Source: DATJCV01 sp963707665 (GTDB lineage: Bacteria; Pseudomonadota; Gammaproteobacteria; Burkholderiales; Burkholderiaceae_D). Taken from it: a stretch of DNA of 36,020 nt. Every line of letters starts with the position of its first letter. Position 1 is the first letter of the stretch. The stretch covers positions 1-36,020 of the forward strand of contig CAVPQU010000008.1 in assembly GCA_963707665.1 (NCBI GenBank), read 5' to 3'. Positions 23,343-31,506 of the stretch are shown here, piece after piece. The notes beneath the pieces were generated by a model, which had not been told where the DNA came from, did no database searches, and was given only the letters and a program-made list of their open reading frames with translations. A program made the translations under genes and the position numbers.

Positions 23343-23903
23343 ATGCCAAAAGAAAAAAACAGCCAGGGCGCCGACGTTGCCCGGGCCCCATCCACCGCGC
23401 CCAAGATGCCGATCGTTTCCTCCTCGCACCTGGCCTCCGGGCGCAGCGCCGAATTGAGCGAATTCGAATTCGGCCTGATCATCGCCGGCCATGCGTTCAA
23501 CCGCTGGGCGGTGCGCTGCATTTCGGCGGCCGGCATGAAGGACATGTCGATCATCGACGTGCTGGTGCTGCATCACATCAATCACCGCGCGCGCGAAAAG
23601 AAGCTGGCCGACATCGCCTTCATCTTGAATATCGAAGACACCCATATCGTCAACTATTCGCTGAAGAAGCTGCAGACGCTGGGCCTGGTCAAGACCGAAA
23701 AGCGCGGCAAGGAAGTGCTGTATTCGACCAACGAGGAAGGGCAGGCGGTGTGCCAGCGCTACTACGAAATCCGCGAAGAGGTGCTGGTCTCGGCGCTTTC
23801 CGGCGACGGCACCGAAAGTTCCGAACTGAGCGAGCTGGCGCGCTTCCTGCGCCGCCTGTCCGGCCTGTACGATCAGGCGGCGCGCTCGGCGACCTCGCTG
23901 TGA
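23343..23903 (+). CDS. Winged-helix (MarR-like) transcriptional regulator
   Basis: 186 residues. After a 35-residue low-complexity start comes a helical dimer segment (FEFGLIIAGHAFNRWAVRCI). The winged helix-turn-helix follows: MSIIDVLVLHHINHRAREKK, LADIAFILNIEDTHIVNYSL KKLQTLGLVKTEKRGKEVLY, with the wing at KRGKEVLYSTNEEG, and then a C-terminal dimer helix. It belongs with MarR-type winged-helix proteins that often sit next to hydantoinase/oxoprolinase or TRAP genes. It probably represses the dctP/oxoprolinase promoters in response to the substrate; that role is inferred from position only. Confidence 0.85.
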   Translation: MPKEKNSQGADVARAPSTAPKMPIVSSSHLASGRSAELSEFEFGLIIAGHAFNRWAVRCISAAGMKDMSIIDVLVLHHINHRAREKKLADIAFILNIEDTHIVNYSLKKLQTLGLVKTEKRGKEVLYSTNEEGQAVCQRYYEIREEVLVSALSGDGTESSELSELARFLRRLSGLYDQAARSATSL

Positions 23904-23979
23904 TTCGATTTCCCAAGCAGGCGTACGCCCTGTGCTCCGCCTGCGTGCATACGATTGGAAAAAGGAGTGGGGGCGGCGC

Positions 23980-24504
23980 CTACAGGCTGCGCCACAGCGC
24001 GAACACCAGCAGCGTATAAAACGCGGCCAGGATATCGTCCCACATGACGCCGAAACCGCCCTTGAAGCGGCGGTCGAAGTAGCCGATCGGCGCCGGTTTC
24101 ACCATGTCGAAAAAGCGGAACCAGAGGAAGGCCCAGAGCTGGGTGCCGAAGCTGGCCGGCATGATCAGCACCAGCACCAGCCAGAAGGCGACGATCTCAT
24201 CCCACACCATGCTGCCGTGATCGGCGACGCCGAGGTCGCGTCCGGTTTTGTCGCAGGCCCAGATGCCGATCACGAAGCCGGCGGCGATCACGATCAGCCA
24301 GTTGAGCGGGGTAAACACCGCCGGCCAGCGCACCGTCAGCACATTGAACGACAGCCACGCGAACAGCGTGCCCATGGTGCCCGGCATCAGCGGCGACAGC
24401 CCGCTGCCGAAGCCTTGCGCCAGCAGGTGCGCCGGATGCGCCAGCATGAAGCGTGCGGTGGGGCGGGTGACGTAGGCGGTCTGGCCGGATTCCAGTGTGG
24501 TCAT
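23980..24504 (-). CDS. pgpA: Phosphatidylglycerophosphatase A
   Basis: 174-residue integral membrane phosphatase that converts phosphatidylglycerophosphate to phosphatidylglycerol. Family segments: AQGFGSGLSPLMPGTMGTLF, CDKTGRDLGVADHGSMVWDE IVAFW (metal-binding acidic residues), FDMVKPAPIGYFDRRFKGGF, and the C-terminal MWDDILAAFY. Four hydrophobic helices are present. The start ATG at 24504 overlaps the thiL stop (ATGA), the classic thiL-pgpA coupling. Confidence 0.95.
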   Translation of the reverse strand: MTTLESGQTAYVTRPTARFMLAHPAHLLAQGFGSGLSPLMPGTMGTLFAWLSFNVLTVRWPAVFTPLNWLIVIAAGFVIGIWACDKTGRDLGVADHGSMVWDEIVAFWLVLVLIMPASFGTQLWAFLWFRFFDMVKPAPIGYFDRRFKGGFGVMWDDILAAFYTLLVFALWRSL

Positions 24505-25469
24505 GGTGTCGTGAAATGGTCGAAGGAAGCGGGTTGCAGGTCGAGCGCGGCGCCGTTGCCGTCGACCAGGCGCAGGCCGGGTGCGGCTTCGATGGTGCCG
24601 ATCCGGGTCACCTCGGTGGCCGCCGCGCGCGCCGCCGCCAGCACGGCGTCGCGCTGCGCGCGCGGCGCGCTGAAGCACAATTCGTAATCGTCGCCGCCGG
24701 CCAGCGTGAACTGGCGGCGCAGCGCCTGCGGCTGGGCGCTTAGCATCGGGCCGGCCGGCAGGGCGTCGACGTCGAGCGTGGCGCCGCAGCGCGAGCGCTG
24801 CAGGATATGGCCGAGATCGCCCGCCAGGCCGTCGGAGATATCGATCGCGGCATGGGCGATGCCGCGCAGCGCCTGCCCCAGCGCCACGCGCGGCGTCGGG
24901 CAATGCATGCGCTGCTCGGCGCTGCGTTGGGTGGCGGCGTCCAGCGCCAGCTCGCGGCGCAGGCCGGCCAGCGCCAGGCGGGCGTCGCCCAAGGTGCCGG
25001 AGACCCAGATCTCGTCGCCAGCCTGGGCGCGGTCGCGCCGCAAGGCTTGTTCGGGCATCAATTCGCCGAATACCGTGATGCAGATGGTCAGCGGCCCCTT
25101 GGTGGTGTCGCCGCCGATCAGTTCGCAGTCATGGCGGTCGGCCAGCGCGAACATGCCGTCGGCGAACGGCGCCAGCCATTCCGGCTGCGCCTGCGGCAGG
25201 GCCAGCGCCAGCGTAAAGGCCAGCGGGCGCGCGCCCATCGCGGCCAGGTCGGACAGGTTGACGGCCAGGCATTTGTGGCCCAGCTTGGCCGGGTCGGCGC
25301 CGGGCAGGAAGTGGCGGCCTTCGACCAGCATGTCGGTGGAAATCGCCAGCGTCATGCCGGGCGCCGGCGCCAGCAGCGCGCAATCGTCGCCGATGCCGAG
25401 CGAGGCGGCGCCGGCGACAGGGCGTGGACGGGTGAAATAACGGGCGATCAGGTCGAATTCGGACAGCAT
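24501..25469 (-). CDS. thiL: Thiamine-monophosphate kinase
   Basis: 322 residues. Phosphorylates thiamine monophosphate to thiamine diphosphate with ATP. Motifs: ASLGIGDDCALLAP (N-terminal Mg/ATP site), ISTDMLVEGRHFLPG, VNLSDLAAMGARP, LIGGDTTKGPLTICITVFGE, AIDISDGLAGDLGHI, and GGDDYELCFSAP. These are all the catalytic Asp-rich elements of the PurM-like superfamily. Length and order are normal. It is the first gene of the thiL-pgpA operon and divergent from the malic enzyme gene. Confidence 0.96.
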   Translation of the reverse strand: MLSEFDLIARYFTRPRPVAGAASLGIGDDCALLAPAPGMTLAISTDMLVEGRHFLPGADPAKLGHKCLAVNLSDLAAMGARPLAFTLALALPQAQPEWLAPFADGMFALADRHDCELIGGDTTKGPLTICITVFGELMPEQALRRDRAQAGDEIWVSGTLGDARLALAGLRRELALDAATQRSAEQRMHCPTPRVALGQALRGIAHAAIDISDGLAGDLGHILQRSRCGATLDVDALPAGPMLSAQPQALRRQFTLAGGDDYELCFSAPRAQRDAVLAAARAAATEVTRIGTIEAAPGLRLVDGNGAALDLQPASFDHFTTP

Positions 25470-25610
25470 GGCGCGATTGTACCGAATCCGCCTTGCGCGC
25501 CGCGCCCGGCCTGACGCAGTGGCGCTCTAAAGTGAAATAGCGGCAAAGTCAAGTTTGGCGCCGGCGTTTCTTATATGCACATAAAGCATGAGTTTGCGTA
25601 CAAATACGTA

Positions 25611-25660
25611 GTAAGTTAGAGAGGTCGCTCTGATAGACTTGTAAGTTTCTCGTAAGTTAT
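25611..25660. promoter_or_regulatory. GTAAGTT repeats upstream of the malic enzyme gene
   Basis: GTAAGTT occurs at 25611, 25641 and 25652 in the AT-richer thiL-maeB gap. Three copies in 50 bp just before a gene look like operator half-sites or promoter elements. No consensus I know fits. Confidence 0.35.
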
Positions 25661-25679
25661 AGACAGGAAGGCCGCAAGC

Positions 25680-27998
25680 ATGGATTCCCACATCGATCAA
25701 AAAGAAGAACTTCGGTCGAAACTGCGCCAGGCGGCGCTCGAATACCACGAATTCCCGACGCCCGGGCAAGATCAGCGTCACGCCGACCAAGCAGCTGATC
25801 AACCAGCGCGACCTGGCGCTGGCGTACTCGCCCGGCGTGGCGGTCGCCTGCGAGGAAATCGTCACCGATCCGGCCAACGCCTTCAAATACACCGCGCGCG
25901 GCAACCTGGTCGCGGTCATCACCAACGGCACCGCCGTGCTCGGCCTGGGCAATATCGGCCCGCTGGCGTCCAAGCCGGTGATGGAAGGCAAGGGCGTGCT
26001 GTTCAAGAAGTTCGCCGGCATCGACGTGTTCGACATCGAGATCAACGAGAACGACCCGGACAAGCTGGTCGACATCATCGCCGCGCTCGAGCCGACCTTC
26101 GGCGGCGTCAACCTGGAAGACATCAAGGCGCCCGAGTGCTTCTACATCGAGCGCAAGCTGCGCGAGCGCATGAAGATCCCGGTCTTCCACGACGACCAGC
26201 ACGGCACCGCGATCATCGTCGGCGCCGCCATCCTGAACGGCCTGAAGGTGGTCGGCAAGGACATCAAGAACTGCAAGCTGGTGGTGTCGGGCGCCGGCGC
26301 GGCGGCGCTGGCCTGCCTGACCTGATCGTCGACCTCGGCTTCCCGATCGAGAACATCTTCGTCACCGACCTGGCCGGCGTGGTCTACAAGGGCCGCACCG
26401 AGCTGATGGACCCGGACAAGGAGCGCTTCGCGCAGGACACCAGCGCGCGCACGCTGGCCGAGGTGATTCCCGGCGCCGACATCTTCCTCGGCCTGTCGGC
26501 CGGCGGCGTGCTCAAGCCGGAGATGGTGCAAGCGATGGCCGCCAAGCCGCTGATCCTGGCGCTGGCCAACCCGACCCCGGAAATCCTGCCGGAAGAAGTC
26601 AAGGCGGTGCGCGACGACGCCGTCATGGCGACCGGCCGTTCGGACTATCCCGAACCAGGTCAACAACGTGCTGTGCTTCCCGTACATCTTCCGCGGCGCG
26701 CTCGACTGCGGCGCCACCACCATCACGCGCGAGATGGAAATCGCCGTGGTGCACGCGATCGCCGACCTGGCGCACGCCGAGCAGTCGGACATCGTGGCCA
26801 CCACCTACGGCATCACCAACCTGTCGTTCGGCCCGGAATACCTGATCCCGATGCCGTTCGATCCGCGCCTGCTGACCAAGATCGCGCCGGCGGTGGCCAA
26901 GGCGGCCGCAGGAATCGGGCGTCGCCACGCGTCCGATCGCGGACCTGCAGGCCTATGCCGAGAGCCTGCAGCAGTTCGTCTACCGCAGCGGCACCTTCAT
27001 GAAGCCGCTGTTCCAGATCGCCAAGAAGGCGCCGGCCGCGAAGAAGCGCATCGTCTACGCCGAGGGCGAAGAAGAGCGCGTGCTGCGCGCGGTGCAGGTG
27101 GTGGTCGACGAGAAGCTGGCCGCGCCGATCCTGGTCGGCCGTCCGGCGGTGCTGGAGCAGCGCATCGAGCAGATTCGGCCTGCGCCTGAAGCATGGGCGT
27201 GGATTTCGACGTCATCAACCCGGAGTACGACGAGCGCTACCGCGACTACTGGCAGACCTACTTCCAGATGACCATGCGCAAGGGCGTGACCGAGCAGTAG
27301 GCCAAGCTGGAAATGCGCCGCCGCCACACCCTGATCGGCGCGATGATGATCCACAAGGGCGACGCCGACGGCATGATCTGCGGCACCTTCGGCACCACCC
27401 AGCTGCACCTGCACTACATCGACCAGGTGCTGGGCAAGCGCGCCGGCGCCAACGTCTACGCGGCGATGAACTTCCTGATCCTGCCCGGACCGCCAGCTGG
27501 CGATGGTCGACACCCACGTCAACGAGAACCCGAGCGCCGAGCAGCTGGCCGAGATCACCATCATGGCGGCCGAGGAAATGCGCCGCTTCGGCCTCCTGCC
27601 GCGCGCGGCGCTGCTGTCGCATTCGAACTTCGGCTCCGCCAACAGCGAGTCGGCGCAAAAGATGCGCGCCGCGCTGGCGCTGGTCCAGCAGAAGGCGCCG
27701 GAGCTGGAAGTCGACGGCGAGATGCACGGCGACACCGCGCTCGACTCGAAGCTGCGCGAAGCGCATCATGCCGGACTCGACGCTGAAGGGCGACGCCAAC
27801 CTGCTGGTGATGCCGAACATCGACGCGGCCAACATCGCCTACAACCTGCTCAAGACCGCGGCCGGCAACGGCATCGCGATCGGCCCGGTGCTGCTCGGCT
27901 GCGCCAAGCCGGTGCACATCCTGACGCCGTCGGCGACGGTGCGCCGGATCGTCAACATGACCGCGCTGTGCGTGGTGGATGCGGTGTCGGAGCGCTAG
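25680..27998 (+). pseudogene. maeB: NADP-dependent malic enzyme (MaeB type), many indels and one stop
   Basis: About 770 residues when restored: malic enzyme domain plus C-terminal phosphotransacetylase-like domain, as in MaeB. Converts malate to pyruvate with NADP. Segments: LAYSPGVAVACEEI, GNLVAVITNGTAVLGLGNIG, DDQHGTAIIVGAAILNGL, VVSGAGAAALACL, VIPGADIFLGLSAGGVLKPE, LALANPTPEILPEEV, then the C-terminal part (KKRIVYAEGEEERVLRAVQ, LIGAMMIHKGDADGMICGTF, MVDTHVNENPSAEQLAEI). One-base insertions are inferred near 25760, 26650, 26910, 27176, 27205, 27493 and 27770, a deletion near 26318, and TAG replaces a probable Tyr codon at 27298-27300. Every conserved block is otherwise intact. Real decay or poor base calling are both possible. 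Confidence 0.9.
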
Positions 27999-28033
27999 GC
28001 GCAAGCAAGCGCAAACTGCTCGGCGGGAAAGTC

Positions 28034-28072
28034 AAACCGTTCGCTTCCAGGCCGGAAGCGGACGGTTTTTTT
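28034..28072 (+). terminator. Rho-independent terminator of the malic enzyme gene
   Basis: AAACCGTTCGCTTCC pairs with GGAAGCGGACGGTTT (one G-T pair) around AGGCC, followed by a T-run. It lies about 35 bp past the stop. Confidence 0.85.
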
Positions 28073-28093
28073 ATGTCCCAATGGCGATACGTA

Positions 28094-28159
28094 GTTAAAC
28101 CGGGGTCAGAGATTTTTTTCGCAGCTTCATCGCGAAAATTTCTCTGACCCCGCTTTAAC
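28094..28159. repeat. Palindromic intergenic repeat, GGGGTCAGAGA type
   Basis: Arms GTTAAACCGGGGTCAGAGA and TCTCTGACCCCGCTTTAAC enclose a TTTTTTTCGC/GCGAAAA centre. This is the kind of dispersed palindrome seen between genes in Oxalobacteraceae (recalled, not searched). Confidence 0.75.
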
Positions 28160-28217
28160 GGCATGCGAAGTACAAGCGGAAAATCTTCGTGGATCTCACG
28201 TCCCCACGCTGTAATCC

Positions 28218-28279
28218 GTGAAAGCAGGGTCAGTGTGTTTCGCGAAAGGCCGCGAAAAAAACACTGACCCTGGTTTCAC
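28218..28279. repeat. Palindromic intergenic repeat, CAGGGTCAGTG type
   Basis: Arms GTGAAAGCAGGGTCAGTGT and ACACTGACCCTGGTTTCAC with a TTTCGCG/CGCGAAA centre. It is a relative of the repeat at 28094. The 27999-28456 gap has only such repeats and element B, no gene. Confidence 0.75.
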
Positions 28280-28328
28280 TGCGCTGCCGTCGCAGCGGCC
28301 AGGGGCCGATGGCATGTAGAGGTTTTTT

Positions 28329-28390
28329 GGGAGTATGTTGAAAAAACGACCATTATTCGCCCGAAATATGGTGCATGGTAATGGGAGTAT
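28329..28390 (+). repeat. GGGAGTAT-paired element, copy B
   Basis: GGGAGTAT at 28329-28336 and 28383-28390, 54 bp apart, with ATTATT, CCGAAATA and GCAT between. It is the closest relative of copy C. It lies past the 3' end of the 5'-nucleotidase gene. Confidence 0.75.
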
Positions 28391-28456
28391 TCGATGCGAC
28401 ACGCGCCGCGCACCCATCGAGCAGGCGTTCGTGATCGCCGTCGCCTTCGCAGCGAT

Positions 28457-29404
28457 CTACTTGTCTTGCGCCGCGCCGGCCGCCGCTTCCAGATACTGCG
28501 CCGGCACCCGTCCGGTCTGCACCAGCGGCGCGGCGCCGGCGCAGTGGCCCGGCTGGTCGTCGAAGAACATGTGCGGCTTGAACGCCGCCAGCACGTCGGA
28601 CTTGGCGACGCCACCCATGAAGAAGGTTTCGTCGATCGTCACGTCCCAGGCGCGCAAGGTGCGGATCACGCGCTCGTGCGCCGGCGACGAGCGCGCGGTG
28701 ACCAGCGCGGTGCGGATCGGCGCCGGGCGGCCGGCGGCAAGGCCTTCGGCCGCCTTGAAATTCTTCTGGATGAAGGCCAGCGCCTTCAGCAGCCGGGCGA
28801 AGGGGCCGGCCGGCAGCGGCTTGCCGGCGTTTTCGCGCTCGTGGTTTTCGAAGGCTTCGATGCCCTGGGTCTGGTAGATGCGCTCGGACTCGTCGGAAAA
28901 GATCACGGCGTCGCCGTCGAAGGCGATGCGGATCTGGTCCAGCTCGGCCAGCGCGTTGGCCGGCTTCTGGTACAGCAGCGCCGCCGCCACGCCGGAAGCG
29001 ACCGCGGCCTGCACGTCGTCCTCGTGCAGCGACAGGAACAGGCTGACGTTGAACGCCTGCAGGTAGGGCGCCAGCGAGGCGCCGCCGGACAAGACCGCGC
29101 GCGTGATGTCGAGGCCGTAGTGCTTGATCGAGTTGAAGATCCGCATCGAGGTCTCGGTCGAATTGCGCGACATGATCACCACTTCCACCAGGCGCTGATT
29201 CTCGGTCAGCTGGTTCAGCTTCAGGAGCGCGCGCACCAGGGCGAAGCCGGCGCCGAGTTTCAGGATTTCGTTTTCATTGTCGATCTGGTGCCGGCGATAC
29301 GCCTCCAGTCCCTGCGTGCGGAAAATCGCTTCCTCGGCCTCGAGGTCGAACAGCGCGCGCGAGGAAATGCCGACCACCAGCAGATTGTCGAGCGAATAGG
29401 GCAT
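28457..29404 (-). CDS. 5'-nucleotidase (cytosolic 5'-nucleotidase 1 family)
   Basis: 315 residues of the cN-I/PF06189 family, which dephosphorylates nucleoside monophosphates in the cytosol. The opening LDNLLVVGISSRALFDLEAE EAIF carries the HAD-like nucleophile region (family form SSRALFDLE). Other family segments: VVIMSRNSTETSMRIFNSIK HYGLDITRAVLSGG, LFLSLHEDDVQAAVASGVAA, RIAFDGDAVIFSDESERIYQ, RTALVTARSSPAHERVIRTL, DETFFMGGVAKSDVLAAF and MFFDDQPGHC. The length is normal. No operon partner; it is flanked by elements B and C in opposite orientations, C being directly upstream on its own strand. Confidence 0.92.
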   Translation of the reverse strand: MPYSLDNLLVVGISSRALFDLEAEEAIFRTQGLEAYRRHQIDNENEILKLGAGFALVRALLKLNQLTENQRLVEVVIMSRNSTETSMRIFNSIKHYGLDITRAVLSGGASLAPYLQAFNVSLFLSLHEDDVQAAVASGVAAALLYQKPANALAELDQIRIAFDGDAVIFSDESERIYQTQGIEAFENHERENAGKPLPAGPFARLLKALAFIQKNFKAAEGLAAGRPAPIRTALVTARSSPAHERVIRTLRAWDVTIDETFFMGGVAKSDVLAAFKPHMFFDDQPGHCAGAAPLVQTGRVPAQYLEAAAGAAQDK

Positions 29405-29476
29405 GCGTTATCGACTTCCGGTCGCGTATTCGGGGTGAGGAAAAAGCAGCGCTCGATGATGGCCGTTGCTGTCCAT

Positions 29477-29537
29477 ATACTCCATTGGTATGCGGCTATT
29501 TTCGGTCATGTAATAAACGAAAAACAATCATACTCCC
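29477..29537 (-). repeat. GGGAGTAT-paired element, copy C
   Basis: On the minus strand it opens with GGGAGTAT (29530-29537) and closes with TGGAGTAT (29477-29484), 53 bp start to start, with TTATT, CCGAAAATA and GCAT inside. It ends 73 bp before the 5'-nucleotidase ATG on the same strand. Confidence 0.75.
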
Positions 29538-29621
29538 ATGTATGGCAAAAAAGCTGCACTGTCTATCCCACAAGCGAAGGACTTGCGCGGCATTTCCAGT
29601 TGCCGCCAGAGCGTGCATCGG

Positions 29622-30872
29622 CTATCGATCCGGCGGTGTCTGCCGGCTCTGGCCTCGACTCACTGTTGACAAAGACATGTCATGCCACAGCGCCAGGCCC
29701 GTCAGCACAGCCAATAGAACGCCGAGGCCGCAGGTGGCCGGCCACCCTCCAACATTCCAGGCCAGTGCACCCAAAGCCGAGCCGGAGGCTGCACCGACAA
29801 AATAGCTCGTCATGTAGACCGCGTTCAGGCGCGAACGCGCCTGCGGCACCAGGCTGTACACCACGGCCTGGTTATTGATGTGTACTCCTTGCAAGGCCAA
29901 GTCGATCACCAGCATGCCAATGAGAAACCAGGGCAGGCTGTCCTTGCCCAGCCAAAGCATGCCCCAGCTTAGAACCAGCAACCCTGCCGAGGTGGTCGTG
30001 ATGGTTCTGCCCCAGCCCTTGTCGGCCAGTCGCCCTGCCACTGTCGCCATCAAGGCGCCTGCCACGCCGACCAGGCCGATGAGGCCGATGCCGACGTCGC
30101 CCATATGGAAAGGAGGCCCTGCCAGCAACAGCGCCATGGTCGAAAAAAGCGCGCTGGCAGAGGCAAAGGACAAGGCGCCCAGCAAGGATCGACTCCGCAG
30201 TCGCGGCTGTTGACGCAGTAATGCCAACATGGAACCCAGTATCTGGAAATAGCTCGTGGTTTGCGGGTTGCGCGAATGGGGCAGCGTACGCCACAAGGCG
30301 GCTGCCACGATCAGCATGACCATCCCCGAGACCAGATAGACCGTGTTCCAGCCTCCCAATCCGGAGAGCAGGCCGGCGACGCTGCGCGCAAGCAGAATGC
30401 CGGTCAGCAAGCCGCTCATGACCAGCCCCACCGCGCGTCCGCTGCGCCGAGGGTCGGAGAGCGCGGCGGCCATCGGCACCAGAACCTGTGCGGCGACGGA
30501 AAACAGGCCAGCCATGGCGATCCCGGCCAGCAGCATGCTGATGTTGACCGCGAAACCGCTGATGAATTGCCCGATGGCCGCCAGCACCATCAGCGTGACC
30601 GCCAGGCGCCGGCGCTCCAGCATATCGCCCAGCGGCACCAGGAACAGCAGGCCGCAGGCATAGGCGACCTGCGCCAGGGTGACGGTGGATGCCGCCGAGG
30701 CTTCGCTGACTCGCAGGCCGACTGCGATCGAGTGTAGCAGCGGCTGGTTGAAGTAATTGCCGCCCGCGCATAGGCCGCAGGCGATCGACATCAGGATCAG
30801 GACTGGGGTGTCCAGATAAGAAGGCGAGGCGGGGTGGCCGCCGCGCACAGCGGATGGAGATTCGGAAGACAT
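29622..30872 (-). CDS. MFS transporter (drug/sugar efflux type)
   Basis: About 416 residues with 12 predicted transmembrane helices. Family elements: GNYFNQPLLHSIAVGL in helix 1-2, LFLVPLGDMLERRRLAVTLM (the motif A loop G-D-x-x-E-R-R-R between helices 2 and 3), and VLVPMAAALSDPRRSGRAVG. The second-half loop is GRLADKGWGRTI. This is the layout of MFS exporters of the DHA1 family that include many unassigned permeases. I chose ATG 30872 (MSSESPSAV). The substrate is unknown and there is no adjacent regulator. Confidence 0.88.
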   Translation of the reverse strand: MSSESPSAVRGGHPASPSYLDTPVLILMSIACGLCAGGNYFNQPLLHSIAVGLRVSEASAASTVTLAQVAYACGLLFLVPLGDMLERRRLAVTLMVLAAIGQFISGFAVNISMLLAGIAMAGLFSVAAQVLVPMAAALSDPRRSGRAVGLVMSGLLTGILLARSVAGLLSGLGGWNTVYLVSGMVMLIVAAALWRTLPHSRNPQTTSYFQILGSMLALLRQQPRLRSRSLLGALSFASASALFSTMALLLAGPPFHMGDVGIGLIGLVGVAGALMATVAGRLADKGWGRTITTTSAGLLVLSWGMLWLGKDSLPWFLIGMLVIDLALQGVHINNQAVVYSLVPQARSRLNAVYMTSYFVGAASGSALGALAWNVGGWPATCGLGVLLAVLTGLALWHDMSLSTVSRGQSRQTPPDR

Positions 30873-30996
30873 GATCGGCGCCGCCGATTTCACATCAGCC
30901 AGCGCATCTTGAGGGGGAAAGCGAGGATAGCATTTTCTCCCTCATAAAATTTGCCGGCGGCCAGGCTCGACAGGCGGATCGGCGTGCGACGTCGGT

Positions 30997-31506
30997 TTAC
31001 TTGCCGTCCCGACCGCTGTCGCCGGCGTCGGTACTCAGCCAGCGCTCGATGGCGGCGGCCGGCGGCCGGCCGGTGACCAGCTGCGGTGCCCCGTGCGCGC
31101 CAAACAGCGCCACATACGGCGTGACGCCGCGCCATTTCGGATTGATCGAATATTGCAGCGCCGCGCCCGGCCCGGCAAACACGAACAGGCGGCTGGCCTT
31201 CTGGTACTCGGGATCGCGCAGCAGCGCCGGCTTGCCGTCGCCGTCCATGACCACCACCACCAAGGGAATCGACGCCTTTCTTCGTTCGATCTCTTGCGCC
31301 ATTTCGGCGATTACCGACGGGCAATAGATGCAGTCGGTGGTGGAAAAAACCACGATCGCCGGCCGCTGCAGGCCGCTCTGGAACTGCGCCCAGGTCTGCG
31401 CGGTAAAGCGCTCGACCTGCGCGGGCGCGGCCAGCGCGGCGCAGGGGAATAGCGCCAGCGCCAGGACGGCGGCGCGTGCCGGGGCGAAATCAAAGAGCTT
31501 CCACAT
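30997..31506 (-). CDS. Secreted thioredoxin-like protein
   Basis: 169 residues. Signal peptide (MWKLFDFAPARAAVLALALF PCAALAAPA), then a thioredoxin fold with a CxxC active site in VVFSTTDCIYCPSVIAEMAQ, a central strand VVVVMDGDGKPALL, and the cis-Pro region GVTPYVALFG. It probably reduces or shuffles cysteines in the periplasm. The start lies 17 bases inside the end of the BNR-protein gene, so the two are translationally coupled; the Cys-rich upstream product is a plausible client. Confidence 0.85.
   Translation of the reverse strand: MWKLFDFAPARAAVLALALFPCAALAAPAQVERFTAQTWAQFQSGLQRPAIVVFSTTDCIYCPSVIAEMAQEIERRKASIPLVVVVMDGDGKPALLRDPEYQKASRLFVFAGPGAALQYSINPKWRGVTPYVALFGAHGAPQLVTGRPPAAAIERWLSTDAGDSGRDGK

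Noticed and set aside
28394..29878. 494-codon plus-strand frame over the 5'-nucleotidase gene
   Set aside because: Shadow of a well-conserved minus-strand enzyme; composition is unlike a real protein.
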